Shown: in pieces, positions 21,118 through 34,800 of the stretch
How positions within the stretch are numbered: position 1 is the first letter of the stretch
Layout of the letters: the number at the start of each line of letters is the position of its first letter
DNA from: Coniferiporia sulphurascens
Taxonomy: Eukaryota; Basidiomycota; Agaricomycetes; Hymenochaetales; Hymenochaetaceae
Assembly (NCBI GenBank): GCA_002794785.1
Contig: NBBA01000015.1
Span: 744,001-808,000 of the forward strand
Reading direction: 5' to 3'
DNA: 64,000 nt
The notes under the pieces: model-generated
Told to the model about the DNA's origin: nothing
Database searches by the model: none
What the model saw: the letters and a program-made list of their open reading frames with translations, nothing else
Program-made: the position numbers and the translations under genes

Positions 21118-24100
21118 TCGCACTTTATATATCTGTCTTTCACTGTTCATATACAAAACAGTTGTACAACATATTTATGCCTCACGGCTTGAGAAGCTAC
21201 TGGGCCTCTAGGCATGGTTTCTTTTCGAACAGCCTCTGAATGTCATTGCGGTGGGATGTGTTATTTGGTTTTCTGCCCGGAGCCACCTCTATAAACTGAA
21301 TTCTTCTTTGGTCCTAAGAGCAGAGTCCTCATCGACATTGATTGAACGGGGACTCTGATTTACGTGCATTTCCTATACGTCCTCGCCTTCAATCTATTTT
21401 GTTTGCCCACACCTCCGTGGTCTCCGACGGCTCATCTGGTCTTGATTTTACTCAAATTCCTGTCACGGTTATCTCGGCGTTTTCCGTCTGACATGCTGTC
21501 GTCGGCCGACGGGACTATCAAATGCCAGCTTACATTTCCAAAATCGCGGCCGATTGCGAGCCGCTCCAATGACCTAGTTGACCATCATTTTAGGACATGT
21601 ATGTCAGTTTGATATGTCGGCGTTCTTGATGCCGGCATCTTGCGCTAACCCGTCATCGCCAAATGCCCCCGACGCTAGCCATACCGTTTTCACTCTCGCA
21701 TAGCTATACATTCCAAGTCCCAAAACAAAAATCAATGGTGGCGTTAAGATGTTTACAGTATGGTTCTTACCGGTCATTCGCGGTCTCTTTTAACCGAACT
21801 CCGGCAATTATACTTTTCGCTGCATCATCGTGCACGGCCGCTCCGCGCTTTGTTTCTTCATGCTGTGTACAGGTTCTAGCGTTTCGCAGCGTCATCTTTC
21901 TGCCTACGCCCTCCCGGGCACCGACGGAGTAGGGTTTACATGATCGCTTCCTGTCAGTACAACTTGCAAAAGCGGGACTAGTACTTGCGAACATTCAGCG
22001 GCGAATCTTCTCGTGCTGATTTACATCGGTGATCCGCCCTTCAAGCGGGCTTCCCGCTGATAGTCTCGACCACTCCCGATTACCATGTGGTTCTTAACGC
22101 CCTTCCGTACAAAGTGTCAAAGGGCGCTCTTGGACATCACGAACCGGCCGGTTTACATATCTTCCTGTTCCATTGTCGCATTTTACACCGTACTGAAGAA
22201 CCGCTGTTAATCGTTTCCGACGAGGGATTGACAACTGCGGCGTTAGCATGATTTGAGTACTCCCTGATTCTGCCCGGACTCTGCCAGTCTCGCAACTCTT
22301 GGGCCATCTTTCCGTATCAAAGTGCTGCAAATCCCTGTATACCCTCGCCAGAGGGCAACGACCTAGAGGCCTCCAGAGTGTGGCAGTTGGACATAGTCCA
22401 AGGGCAGTGATCGAAAGAGACAGTCCTCCCTTTGCCGGGGCATCGCCCGTTTCTGGATACAACGCACTTACATTGAATCTCAGCTGTCACCAGCGTGGCA
22501 ACGTACACGAGTGCAAGTGATTGGACGCCAGTTCTTTCCGGCCTTTTCCTGCTGCCTATGCAGACAAGCGCGATCGAGTCAGCGGCCAACGGCGCTCGTG
22601 GGTGTGCAAGAGCCATCACATTGGTGTCAAACAGCTGAACCATGTCAGAGACCGTGATCGCATCGGTACATCGGTTATTAGCGCCCCTACTAGTCATCCA
22701 AAGATACTGAGAAATGGACTAGCAGGCGTTTACATCCTGTGCCCCATGACATTCGGGGTACTGGTTTTGCAATTACCGAAGGACCGGCCACCCGTATCTA
22801 CATGTCGTAGTTGACGTACGCAGCCGCAATTAGAATCATTCTTGCTCATTAATGAGTGCATTTTATCGCCCTTTGTCCTCATTAGTTGCGCTCCGATTGC
22901 GGGCCTGCCTTTTTCTTTGGAATTTATTTCTCAGACTTCGGTAAAACATTTATCTATTGAGCTGATGGTGCCTTTTCGGCGTCCTACGCTTCCGGATCAA
23001 CCTTAATTGTGGTCTTCTCTCTCAAGTTTGCTTCCGCAACGCATGTAATTGGTTTGACTAAAAAGCGGAATGTAAGTTCAAGCATTCCTATGAACGGAGT
23101 TGCATCAGCATTTGCATCAGAGAAAGTACTTCTGTATCGGAACTTGAAAGCGGCCGCACAGAGGCACATGTACACAATGATACCGACCAGGTTCTCTTCA
23201 GAATTGTTCTCAGCATCTTTAATACATGGTTGAGGATGGATCAAGGCGACGCGCGTACACCAAGTATGTGGCGCAACGCCATGATCGAAGTATACTGTCT
23301 TCGCACCCAAATTCAGCGGAATTGGCTTCATTGAGCCTAAATTCCTAACGCCGTTGCTCGGTTCTACAATCTACGAGAGTCGGGAGCATTTCCATCTATT
23401 ATCGTCTGTGGTAGACGCCACAACGACATAAAATGACAAGCGAGCGAGGATGTTGCCTCCCTACAAAGTGAAGATCAGGGTCGGGGGGAACGGTAGTTGG
23501 TATGTCGATACATAATGTTTAATATGAGGGCGAAAGAAGTTGGGAGCCGTAGCTTAGCACTAGCTAATCTCGGTATCATTTCTAGTCAGGAACCTTCTGG
23601 CCTTGATTTGCTATCGACAAATGAATCCTGGCCCAACCGAGTTTGTCTGAGTTTTGTCATATTTACGAGACGGAGGAAGACCCCTCGTGATGAGGGGACC
23701 CGCGGTCCGGGCAACTCAGAGCGGGAGTCCCTGCCCGTGATACAATCAGTATTCATCGCTGAAACGCACTGATCAGTGGAGAGTTCAGAGCGCGCAGTAC
23801 CCAAGCTACATGGACTAGGTACTGGTCTAGTGATCGCCGAGCATCGCTTTGTATATCTTCTCAGTCCTGCCCCGTGCTTCTGGGTGATGGACTTTAATAT
23901 TTCCACATCGAGTCGGAGCTTAAACCAAGATCGACGCCGTTCCCAGTAGCACTAGTGCTAATACTCATACAATAGTCCTCGTTCTCCCACACTGACTGTA
24001 CTGCACCGGTGCAGCACGTACATCGCCTTCTTGATCTCGTTCTCAGCCCCCGTTACGCCCTTTTTTTTATTGCTCACCTACCGCCGTTGAGTCGTCAGGC

Positions 24101-24750
24101 AATCCCGAACGCGTTGAATGATGATGCTAAAGGACACGTCAAGATGATCAATCATGACTCCAGCTGCCAGCGGCGGGCTCGGAATGCCCTCTGGCAGATG
24201 TCTTCCCCCCGGACCTCAGGCTAACCAAGTACCGCAAGACCGTTGTTGTTCCAACAAATTGAATTCTGTCTACTGGCTTCGCTCACGGAACACGAGTTAG
24301 AAGCGGTTTTATTCGTAACAGGCTCACCTGTTGTTATTTGTCCGATCAAGCCACTGAACACCTATCCTGTGCTTCTAAGAGCCGGCCTAGTGCGGTGTGT
24401 AGCTACTTCCGGTTCGGAATCTGTCGATTCTTCTGAGAATCCACCCAAAGGGCTTTCGTCTCAAGAGGGACGGTGCTCTAGCAGAATCCAGTAAACTCTT
24501 TGACGTATTTTTGAAGCGAAGCCTGCTTGCGCGCCTCTGTGCCACGAATTCAGTTACTTCAATCCAACATCGGCTGTGAATTAAGTTCACTCCGTGAACC
24601 CTGGCTCCCGTCCGTCCACTTTCATACTCCTGTCTTATACCCTGAAAGTACAATCAAGCACAGCCCGGCATTCAGTTCCGCTGAAGATAAAATGCGTTCG
24701 GGCTATCCAGCTGAAATGCACCAATCCCCCTCAGCTCACTTGACTCCCCC
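21118..24750. other. No gene recognised (21.1-24.75 kb)
   Basis: 3.6 kb without a credible exon chain. Open stretches of 70-125 codons occur on both strands (for example minus 23331-22984, 115 codons, and minus 22697-22317) but carry no recognisable domain and no consistent splice signals. Microsatellites and transposon ends were not seen. It may be intergenic or contain decayed sequence. Confidence 0.4.
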
Positions 24751-24758
24751 TCCGCACG

Positions 24759-26764
24759 ATGGGAAACACATCTTCCTTGCATCACCACCACTCCCCGAAG
24801 CCCCACTCCACGGACGGCCGTGCAGTGAGCAAGTCGCACCAACCCCGGTTTGCAAGTAAACTTTCCTGCGTCACCGCCTGGTCCTCGCAGGAGTCCCTCA
24901 ACTCCAGTGGCTCAGAGTCTACTGCGTCCTCCAGCTTTGGCGAAAAGCCCCTGGCCGCTGCTCAGCATGCGTTAGTGAGACCCGAGGATCGGTCTTCGCT
25001 CGAAGATTCGCCGGAGATCAAAGATGCCTTTGATGCTTTCATCGACGCATACCCGGAGTATCGGCAGACATGGATCGTCGATTCCCTGAGACGCAGCGAT
25101 TATGGCCGGCTGACTCGCACTGACGAGACGTATGTGGACTATATGGGAGGCTGCCTATTCCCGGAGAGTCTTATCAAGATCCATTCGGATTTCCTTTCGC
25201 GGAATATCATGGGGAACACCCACTCCGTGAGCAATAGGTCAGTCTCGCCTTCCAGTAAAAATAGATGTGACATGCATGCTCATCGGGGAACTATTGTTTG
25301 TTCAGTTCCCAAACTTCCACCAACCTCGCCGTTGAAGCGCGGGCTGCCGTTCTCAAGTTCTTCAAAGCCCCACCCGGCTACACGGTTATCTTTACGGCAA
25401 ACGCCACAGGCGCGCTCAAACTTGTCGGCGAATCGTATCCCTTCCGCGAGGGCGGAACATTCATCCTCGGGGTCGACTCGCACAACAGCGTAAACGGGAT
25501 ACGACGTTTCGCTTCGCAAAAAGGCGCGCGAGTTGTCTACCTTCGGTCTGGCCACCGTGGTGGCATTGATCTAGCAGAAACGGAGGTACGTACATCAGCT
25601 TGGAATGATGCGGGCTCGACCGGAACCATTCTGACCCGTGTAATGACAGAACGTCCTCGTTGAGCACCAGCCCTCGCGATCGAATGGAGCTCCCTGCCTC
25701 CTCGCCCTTACCGGTCTTTCCAACATTTCAAATTCCAAATGCCCACTATCTATGTGTGCTTACGCAAAATCCCTCGGATACCACACACTTCTGGACGCGG
25801 CTGCACTCGCTACGACGTCAGCCATCAATCTTGCAGAAACTCCAGTTGATGCGATGGCAGTCAGCTTCTACAAAATGTTCGGGTTCCCGACGGGAGTTGG
25901 TGCGCTGGTTGTAAAGGAAGATTTTCTCAGGGAGCTTCAACGCCCTTGGTTCGCAGGGGGAACAGTCGACGTTGTGCAAGTGCCGGGGTCACTTGTCACC
26001 ATGGCTGATGATCTTGTGGAACAGTTTGAGGTAAGCTTCTATCTTCTCCCAAATCAATTGTTGATCAAGCTAACTTCGGAATCGAATTTCGTACTACAGG
26101 ATGGAACGATCAACTATCTTAGTCTCCCTGCAATTACGAATGGTCTTCGTTTCCTTTCCACGTATCTACCATTCCTTCCGGTCCGCTTATCGGCTTTGCT
26201 ACACCATCTTGTGGCTGGCTTGAACGAAATCCGTCATGATAGCAATGGCGCGCGTGCTGCGCGCATCCTGTCCCGCCTGCCAACTCGGCGGCTGCACGAT
26301 ATCGGGGAGCAAGCGAACTTTGGATCGACCGTTTCCATGCACTTTCTTGACGTGAGCTTGTGTTTGTTTTCCTTGCCATCGCTACCGTACTAATTATGCC
26401 TCGTGTTTCGCGGAAATCTTTTCAGTCCGACGGCGCTATGTTGCCACTTTCTTTTATCGAGCACGCCGCGGCACAGAGCAAGATCTCATTGCGTACCGGC
26501 TGCGTGTGCAACCCGGGTGGCGCGGCAGCGATTATCGGGATCGAGAGCGACATGGAGCTACTGTACGAGGGTGTCACGCTTAGAGATTTCGAAACTCGGG
26601 TCGGACATGAACTTGGAGTGGTGCGCATTAGTCTCGGATTGGCAAGCAATTTTGCGGATGTTTGGCGCGTTCTCGAGTTTGCGCGGTGTATAGCGGTGCA
26701 GGAGGAACGCAGCAGGCTATGGAAGGACTGGCAGCGGAGTCGGCACAATCACGACCGCCATTGA
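24759..26764 (+). CDS. Molybdenum cofactor sulfurase-like PLP enzyme (no MOSC domain)
   Basis: Class V aminotransferase-fold, NifS-like protein resembling the N-terminal half of MoCo sulfurase, which takes sulfur from cysteine. Five exons (24759-25237, 25306-25585, 25650-26030, 26100-26351, 26426-26764) give 576 residues, all phases consistent. Residues 1-65 are low-complexity Ser/His-rich. The catalytic part has YVDYMGGCLFPESLI, the PLP-binding lysine context SFYKMFGFPTGVGALV, AGGTVDVVQVP, and the cysteine motif RTGCVCNPGG expected to carry the persulfide. Full MoCo sulfurases are about 800 residues with C-terminal MOSC domains; this protein ends after the NifS-like part, which is seen in other Agaricomycete family members as I recall. 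It could therefore act on another acceptor or with a separate MOSC protein. The downstream neighbour starts about 510 bp away on the same strand. Confidence 0.88.
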
Positions 26765-27278
26765 CTTTTCTCCTTCTGACTTAGGCTGTAAAAACTAATG
26801 TGTACTAATAGCGGCTGACGTTAGGCATCTGCTTCGTCATGCTGTGTATTATTCTCCTAAAACACGGAATTGTATTCCTTTTCCTTCACTAGCATGGATT
26901 AGTACGTGCCTGTAGAACAAGAGATAAATTATATACTACTTTGAGTCAGCTGCTGTACTTAGCATCGGGCGCCAAGTGCCTGCGTGATGAAAAGCTCAGA
27001 CACCGAGACCGGGGATACTTTAGCTGGAGATCTTGTGTTGCCTGATCTCGATTGGCCATGGTATAATGGACTAGCACCGTGTGTACTATACACCCGTTCG
27101 GAGTCGGGGAAGGACCTGGCTTACTAGGGCTCTTTGGCACTGCGCGCTGCTAGTCCTGATCGGGGACAACTCGGTAAGTTCCCTTTGCGCTGATAATTAC
27201 GTAACCAACGCGACTCTACACGTGTCCGATTCCGTTGGGACTCGCGGGGTCGCCGACGAGTCGACGACGGTGGCCAGG

Positions 27279-30200
27279 ATGGATTTCTTCTCCCAGACTT
27301 ACAACGCTCTCAGAGGCCCGACGGGTGCTCCCCAAACAGCGCTCGATGCTATACAACGGCTATCGGGTCGCCTCTCGCCTTCCACCCTCCTCGCCGATCG
27401 GCGCGCCGCGGTACTTTCTCTCAAGGGTCTTTCGCGCGACTGCAAGGCCGATGTCGGAGAGCATGCGCTCGCCGGGCTACTGGACGTACTTGAAACCGAT
27501 GCAGAGATTGACGCGGATATAGGAAAGGCCGTTCTGGAGACCCTGAATGTATTGTGCGATGTCGGAGACGCCAGTCTATCGGCAGAGAGCAAGGCGATCG
27601 GGCTGAAGCATACCGATGAGGTGCTCAAGACGGACAAGGCTGCCAACAAACTCTTCGCCCTGCTTGCGGACCCGAATTTCTATGTCAAATATTCGGCGTT
27701 GCAATTTCTCGCCACACTGTTGCATAATCGCAGGCAGGCGGTGCAATCTTACTTTCTCAAGGCGCAGAACGCACCTGGAAATGCGCTTGCGATCTTAGAT
27801 GATAGGCGGGAAATTATACGGAATGGTACGTAAATCGGGCTAGTTTCGACAAACAACTTATGTCCTGTAGAGGGATTGATCCTCATACAGTCTCTCATTT
27901 CCCAAAGCCCCGACATCCAGAAGCTCTTTGCCTTCGAAGGCGCTTTTGACCGCCTCTTCGCCATAGTACAAAAGGAGGGTGGCGTCGACGGTGGTGTAAT
28001 TGTTCATGACTGTCTTACGTGTGTCGACGGTCTACTGCGAATGAACGTCTCGAACCAGACTTTCTTCCGCGAGACGGGGCTAGCCGGATTCTTGACGTCG
28101 CAATTACTCTTCCCCGCCAATCTCCCACCACAAGAGCCGGCACCACAGGAATTTGCTCTTCAATTCTGGGATGCACAGAAGACGGGGAACGTTCGACTAG
28201 TCTTGGGCATTCTTGGGTTACTGGTTGGATCAAAGGGCAATAATGTACGTAGGTTACTCTTCGAGCTGCGAATCTCGATCTCCTGAAGCGGCGTAGGAAG
28301 CAGAGACCCAAAATTTTGTCCGTTGTCTCGTCGAAATGGCACTCGCGTCGAATGCACCGACAGTTCTGAAGACGCAGGTGAGCATATACAGGGGTTCTAA
28401 ACTAGTCACTAATGAACTTTATTCCAGGCACTTCAACTCCTTCCTACAAACCTCAATTTCTCCTTCATTTCACATATCGTAACTCCGTACATGCCCGTAC
28501 CCGAGACAAATGGAGAGGAATGGGACCGCCTTGAGCCAATTGTGGCACTTGATGCGCTAATCGAACTGGTGGTAGTTGGAGAATATTCTGGTCTAGACGA
28601 AAGGGAATCGAAGCAGAAGGCGAAAGATGCCCTTTTCTTGAGAACCGCGGGAGCTGCCGTTTTCGAGGCAAGTCAAATTCTCTGCTCTTTTGCGGATATA
28701 CCTAACTCATCTCATTTATCAGAACTATACGCGAAAAGAGGAAGTGCGTCTTATTATCTTGAAGGCCATGTTACCCAGTGATGGTGTGTAACACGCTGTC
28801 CTCTAGTCTATGAAGCTTCCTCATCTTTTGCATAGACCCCAGTGCACCGCGTCCTAGTCCAGCCCTTTTGCAGAGTCTCGCTGGGACCTTATCCTCTCCT
28901 TTGGATATACTTGAAGCCCGATCGATTCATCTTGCCTCGCTTCTCTTCGCCTCCCTTATCCGTTCATCTTCGCGCTGTAAGCAACTTGCTCGTTTAATTA
29001 AGCCTTCAGCTATCACTACGCAAGGGGCGGAATCCCAGCAACAATTCTTTGTCCCTGCGGATGGGGCACGTGCTGCTACATCGCAAGCAAAAGCACCGGT
29101 AACAGAGGAAGCAGATGAGGAGGATCCTCCGCAGTCATTGCTTGTTGTTCTCGCCGAGCATCTCTCACTTGCATTTCTATCTCGGGCACACGCTGTCACT
29201 GCTGAAACTGAGCGTGAAACACGAGAATGGGACCGTCTGCTCGTGCTATACCTTGCTTTACTTGCTCAGTGGCTATGGGAGGAACCAAAGGCGGTTAGAG
29301 AGTTCTTGGAAAATGGCGGCATCGGGATGGTGGGCGTCCCATTATTCTATAATCTCACGCTAGTCCTGAATAAATGAACCCCGTAGCTCGTGGAACCCAT
29401 CAACCAGACTACCGATGTTGACCCACTGGTACAGGGTCTTTGTGCTTTCCTTCTGGGTGTTTGCTATGAATTCAACCGCGAACCAGGGGAAATCACGCGG
29501 TACATCACCTCTACGTACCTCAGTGGACACCAATTAATGGCATCTCCCGCAGATCTACGATACACGCAATATTCAGCCGCCTTAGCGTCGACGCGCTTAT
29601 CGGGCGGATGTCGCGGGTGCGCGAGGACGAGCGTTTCAAAGCGATCGATCCGGACGATGTCGTCATGCCGTATAGATTCCCGTCGATGCACCAACATATT
29701 GGCGCTGGCATTCAAGCGGACGGGAGCGACGAAGTCGAAATTTGGTTCGACTGGGCGTTCGTGGACTTCTGGAAGTCGAATTATTGTGGGTATTATGCAT
29801 ATTTATTGTCAGAAAAACATTCTAATACGTGAAACTTCCGAATTACGGAATCGGAAGACACAATTCAACGGGCTATTACACTCGACCCTGACACCCTGAG
29901 CTCGTCTTCTGGTGCGTAATGATATAACCGACAATGCAACAATGGGGCTCGGGTTGATCCACTTTATCAGGTGAAAGCGCCGAGACGGCCATGCTGGTAG
30001 CTTCTCTCCGGGAGGTAATTCGAAGCCAAACAACGCAAATAGAGGAACTACAAGCCCAGCTCCAGTCGGCGGAAAGCACGAGGCAAACCGAGGTATGTCC
30101 ACAAGGAACCCATTCAATCTCATCAATCAGCCGGATTTCAAGCTAGCCAGTGCTTACAATGGCCCCCTATCCCTCCAGATCTCCGATCTGCAGTCCAAAA

Positions 30201-30412
30201 TCGCCTCTCTCACGGCATCGTTTGAGGAGGTGCAGCAGAAACGCAGCGAGGCGGAGAAGGAACAGGAAGATCTGCTTGTGTTCCTGGAGGAACTTAGTAC
30301 GAAGCGCAGGAGAGATAAGGAGCGGCTTCGGGCCGTCGGTGAGGAGGTTTCGGATGAGGAGGAAGCAGACGACGGGGAAGTGGACGAGGAAGAGGATGCA
30401 GAGGATGACTGA
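27279..30412 (+). CDS. uso1: General vesicular transport factor Uso1/p115
   Basis: Golgi tethering protein for ER-to-Golgi vesicles. Eleven exons fit in phase: 27279-27825, 27871-28244, 28297-28377, 28428-28667, 28723-28783, 28836-29329, 29387-29499, 29553-29785, 29858-29911, 29971-30092 and 30179-30412, giving 850 residues. The N-terminus MDFFSQTYNALRGPTGAPQT is typical. Residues about 1-640 form the armadillo-like globular head, with DPNFYVKYSALQFLATLLHN and LVEPINQTTDVDPLVQGL blocks matching the family. Then comes a coiled coil (ETAMLVASLREVIRSQTTQI, SDLQSKIASLTASFEEVQQK) and a very acidic tail (EEVSDEEEADDGEVDEEED), as in p115. The coil is shorter than in yeast Uso1 but normal for filamentous fungi. 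The fourth intron has a GC donor (GAG|GCAAGT). A frame opening upstream at 27081 lacks family similarity, so the ATG at 27279 is preferred. Confidence 0.93.
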
Positions 30413-31800
30413 ACGCTGTTACGTGTCGTGTGAGCAAAGAGGTGGCCTACTGAATGCCGAGAGGTACTTATACAGTGGTTATACATCGGACATACTCTCA
30501 ACTTTTTTACATACATATAATCCATCCAATCTGCGCTTGTAACCGGACCCCTCGCTGCTCGGAACCCGCGATCTATAGTTTAGGTTCACTGGCAAGTGAA
30601 TTACGACAGCCTACAGCCAGTTTGCTTCGCCACTTTGTACACAATCTCCGTTACTTTTGTAATTTACGTTAGCCGTGCTCGGCTAGAGCCTAAGTTATAA
30701 GCGAGGGCGCGGGACTCCTCCGAAATGTATTGGACACTCCGAGAGGCATGGATATAGACTCAGCTAAAACTGTATACTGATAATTAATGCATGATTTATT
30801 AGAGGGCATCCGGACCATGCTCACGACCTGTGGCGGAAAGCTTGGATTTTCAACTCAGTAAACCTACACGATGTGGCCTGGCAGGTGACGCTGCAATCAA
30901 GCCGCATGAGCCCATCTGCACCTACATGTACTGTATGCCAGGTATCGCGCAGTCATCCTCCACCAAAGGGGACTAATTACCGATCTCTTTCCTTAACGTC
31001 CTTCCTAACTTGCGCGGGAAGTGGTCGGTTAAGGTCTTTCATATTCACTTCCATGATGTCCATTTGAACAGCAAATGTTAACAATGGAACAAGACAAAAA
31101 CGGTAAGTAGAGGTTATAAACGTAATCAATCCCAAACTTAGGTATACTAGAATTGAATGAAAAAAACGATATGCGTAAATCATGTTAGTATGAGTGGTCG
31201 TGTGTATGAGCTAAGAGTGCGAAGAGAAAATGAAAAAACAATAAAGATAAAAGGGCGAGAGTTAAAGGAGCTGATAAAACATCGTTGCAAATATCGTCCG
31301 AAAAGATTAGCGGTAACAGGGAAGAAAAGTGAAGACAAATAGGGCCAGTAATGGACAGTGACACAGACAAGCAGGACTTGTACATGGACAACAGGGGAGG
31401 GGAGTAGGAGATGGGTCGCTAAAACAAATAAGCAAATATAAGTTTAAAATATATATCGTACATCTGGTGGTACACTTTGTTGGCACATGTCCCGAGAAAA
31501 CGCGCACGTCCGGTACGGTATTGAAGAAAGGGACTAAGGGCAAGGGGTACGAGAGATGATGGGCGCGCATTACGGGACGAGCGAGTTGACAACAAATAAC
31601 AACACTGCCAAAGGAGAGTTGGAGGATACTTCGAGCTTGACGTTATTTTGAATGCACTCAATGTGCGAGGAAGTACGTGTGCGCGTCAATCATAATCACA
31701 AGATCAATAGACTCGCGAACCGGACCTAGTTAATTGCAGTTATGCGCAAAAGAAAGACCAGATAAGCACGATAGCACGGATGAATCATAGGTAGCCGTAG
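30413..31800. other. Intergenic 3' regions, A-rich
   Basis: Lies between the convergent 3' ends of uso1 (plus) and the large unknown gene (minus). From about 31.1 to 31.45 kb the plus strand is strongly purine/A-rich (many AAAA and GAAGA runs), giving a spurious 61-codon Lys-rich frame. No gene, repeat or RNA is supported. Confidence 0.4.
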
Positions 31801-34800
31801 CTAAGAAACTAACCCAAAGAAGCTGCCGCCCGTCATCTTCAGCTTTGAGCGCAGCGTGCCAATGGATCCTGTTCGCTTATGACCGATCATCCCACCACCT
31901 TGAGCGATGCCATTGCGCCGCTGTGCGCCGGCACTAGGTCCATATTGCGCAAGCGCCGCGCGCTTCTGACGCACACGGTAGACGAGTGCCGCCGCTGCAA
32001 TTGCAGCGTCCGTCATTGGGCTACGTGGGTCCGAGAGCGTCAGGCGGTTCATCCTGCGCCGCCCAAGGACCGATACGCGCTTTGGCTTCGCAACGCCATT
32101 GCTGTACGTAGACATGACGGACTTGCACGAAGCATTCGATTTGGTTGAGACGGCAGAAAGCGGAGCCTGCGAGGCGGGGACGAGTACCGCGCCGCCTTTG
32201 AACTTCGTCACGACACGTAGCTTCGGCAGTGGCGAAGGACGCATGAAGTTCGTGAAGTCCGCCGCAGCTGCGGCCGCGCTACCGTCCGTCGATGTAGAGC
32301 CGGAAGATGCAGGGACAGGGAAGGTGCTTGGGTCGGGCAGGGCGCGGATCGCCGCACGCACGGCGGCAACGGACCGTGAGGACGCGCGCCTCTTCACAGA
32401 ATTGGTGCTGCGCCGCTTGCTCTTCCTGTACTCACTATTGGTGGACGTCCTGTACGACTTGACCTCAGCCGGCTCCTCGTCAATATCGACGAAGCTCTTG
32501 TCACCGTCATCGAAAGGCGCGCTGGAAGGAGGTGCTAGGCCATGACCTGTGTTGACACTGCTCGCGATCGTGTGCAGACTGCCCCTCCTTTCTTCCTTAC
32601 TCGCACCCGCGATGCTCTTCATCATGTCCACGAGTGTAGGGTCGAGCGACACTCGGTTCGAAAACCCGAACATGTCCTGTTCACTGCGATTTGTCTCAAC
32701 AGTCCATACCGAGCGGCTCGTCGGACAGCTATCATCGAGCCCTGTGACCTCCGTGATGGGTGTGTCGAGCGTCATAAAATTCGCTGGTGGCCGTTGGTCG
32801 TCATTCCCCACGGAAGAAGTAGGACGGGCTTTATTAGATGTCGTGCTGACAATCGACCCCTGCCTGCGTGGTCCGAGCTTGCTATTTCGGAAGCGCAGCG
32901 GCTCAACAGTGGGAGTAGTAGCCGAGTATAGCCCCGAGCTCAACGATGTTGAGCGATACGTGCGTGTACCGGAACCGCTGAATGCACTCGGGGGACTGCG
33001 ATTCTTAGCCGCGGCCTCTGCCGCGGAGAACGTCGTCACTGCGGCTTCTGCGCTTCGAGGGACAGATGCCGGCGGTGGTAGCGGGATCGGTCCGGATTTT
33101 GCGGCAGCCGGCGCGGGCGCAGGGTCGACCTTCTGCGCGGACGCCTGGCTCGCCGTCCGACGGATACGCAGCGGCGACACAGACGGCGTAGTATATAAGA
33201 TGGTCGAGGCTCCCGAAGGCAGGTCAATGGCACTAAGCCGGAATTCACTTCCGTACGCTGGCGCTGAGGTTGCCGTAGCGGGCGCACCGACCGAGAATCC
33301 GAATGCACTCGGTGGTGGGAGGCTGTTCGCGACCTTCACATCAATCGCAGGCGGGCGGGTATTTGTGTGATGCGCGTGTTTGCGCGAGCCCAAGACCACG
33401 TTGCTCGCGGTTCGGCCATGTTTCGTTGTCTGGGGGACACCACCGGTGACGGACAGTGCGCGCCGGCGCGGAGGCATCGGCTGGTTAAGCAGTGGGACAC
33501 CCATAGGCAGGTCTAATATGCGTCTCTTCAAGTCTGCGATCTCATCCCGCGTTCGTGTGTGCGAAAGCTGCGAAGGTGCGTTCACATGTCGCGACTGAAT
33601 CGGACGCGGAGGTGACGACGCAGGCGTTCTACCTTGTGGCACGTTTGTCTTTACGCCATACGTATCCATACCAGGTAAGGTCGCGCGCTCCGCAGGCGTT
33701 GTGCCCAAGCGTGCCCAAATCGCACCGGGACTCGGCGGGGCCCCACGTGCAGACGGTATGGGCATCTCCGCCGCACCAAGTGCGCTCGGTCCGGGGATCA
33801 CGAGTGCCGTCGGCGGAAGCGGGAAGCGCGAAAGTGAGAATGCCGACGGCACCGGCGACACCAGCTCTTGCTCCTGTCCTCGCATTGGCGAGAGCAGCTG
33901 CGGCTGTGCGGTCATCTGCGTCGGAGCGAGTGAGTTCGAATTTGGATGAGGAAGGGACCTGGCTTCGCGATCCGGCGACGTGCGCGGCGTCGCAGCGGGA
34001 GTGGGCAACCCGGTTTTAGAGCCGATCTTGTCTGACGCCACGGTTGCGTAGGCATCACCATCTCTGGACGCCGAGGTGCTGCTTCTTGGTCGCGTAAGGA
34101 CGCCTTCCATGTCGATCCCCCCGTCTTCTTCGACCTTGGCGCGGACGGGCACATGTGTCGCGGGCGTTGGGAGCACTTTGTCCCCTCCTTCCACCCCTCG
34201 ACCCTCACTCACCCCCGACTGCAAATTGATAACAGGCACATCATCAAACCACTTCGACTCTTCTGCGCCGCCGGTATCATTCTCATCCAGAATGCGTAGA
34301 AGCTCGTCGATCTCGGGTACGGAATACATGGACGTCGCCCTGCTTAGTACGCTCACGGTCCGCTTGACGTTCCGGCTGATACTGCCTCTGTCTCTTTTTC
34401 GAGAATCCCTGTCACCACCGTCACCGTGCTCAGGGAGGATATTGTCACCGGGACCGACAGCGGGCCCGGACACGTCTTCACGGCCGATTAACGATATAGT
34501 TGACCGGCGTATGCGAGAAAGGCGGAGGGGAGCCTCCACTGGAATTGGAGGGAGAGGTACGATGTTTGGACTCGCGCTTGAGCTCCTGCCCTCATTCCCG
34601 GATGTGTCTGAGCGCGGCGAATCGACGCCTGCCGGCGTTTGGGGTAAAGGTCGAGACCGACGCATGTCAGCGGGAACGTCCGGCTTCCTGAACGGAGTGG
34701 GCGGGAGTGGGCGCCATCCTGCGGCTGGTGCGCTTGCCACGCGTACAAGTGCGCTCGGACGAGGGTCCCATGGCAGCGGATGTGAGGGTCGTGGGACGCC

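Noticed and set aside
22984..23331. A 115-codon minus-strand frame in the 21-24.7 kb gap
   Set aside because: Looks somewhat protein-like but matches nothing I know and has no supporting exon or promoter.
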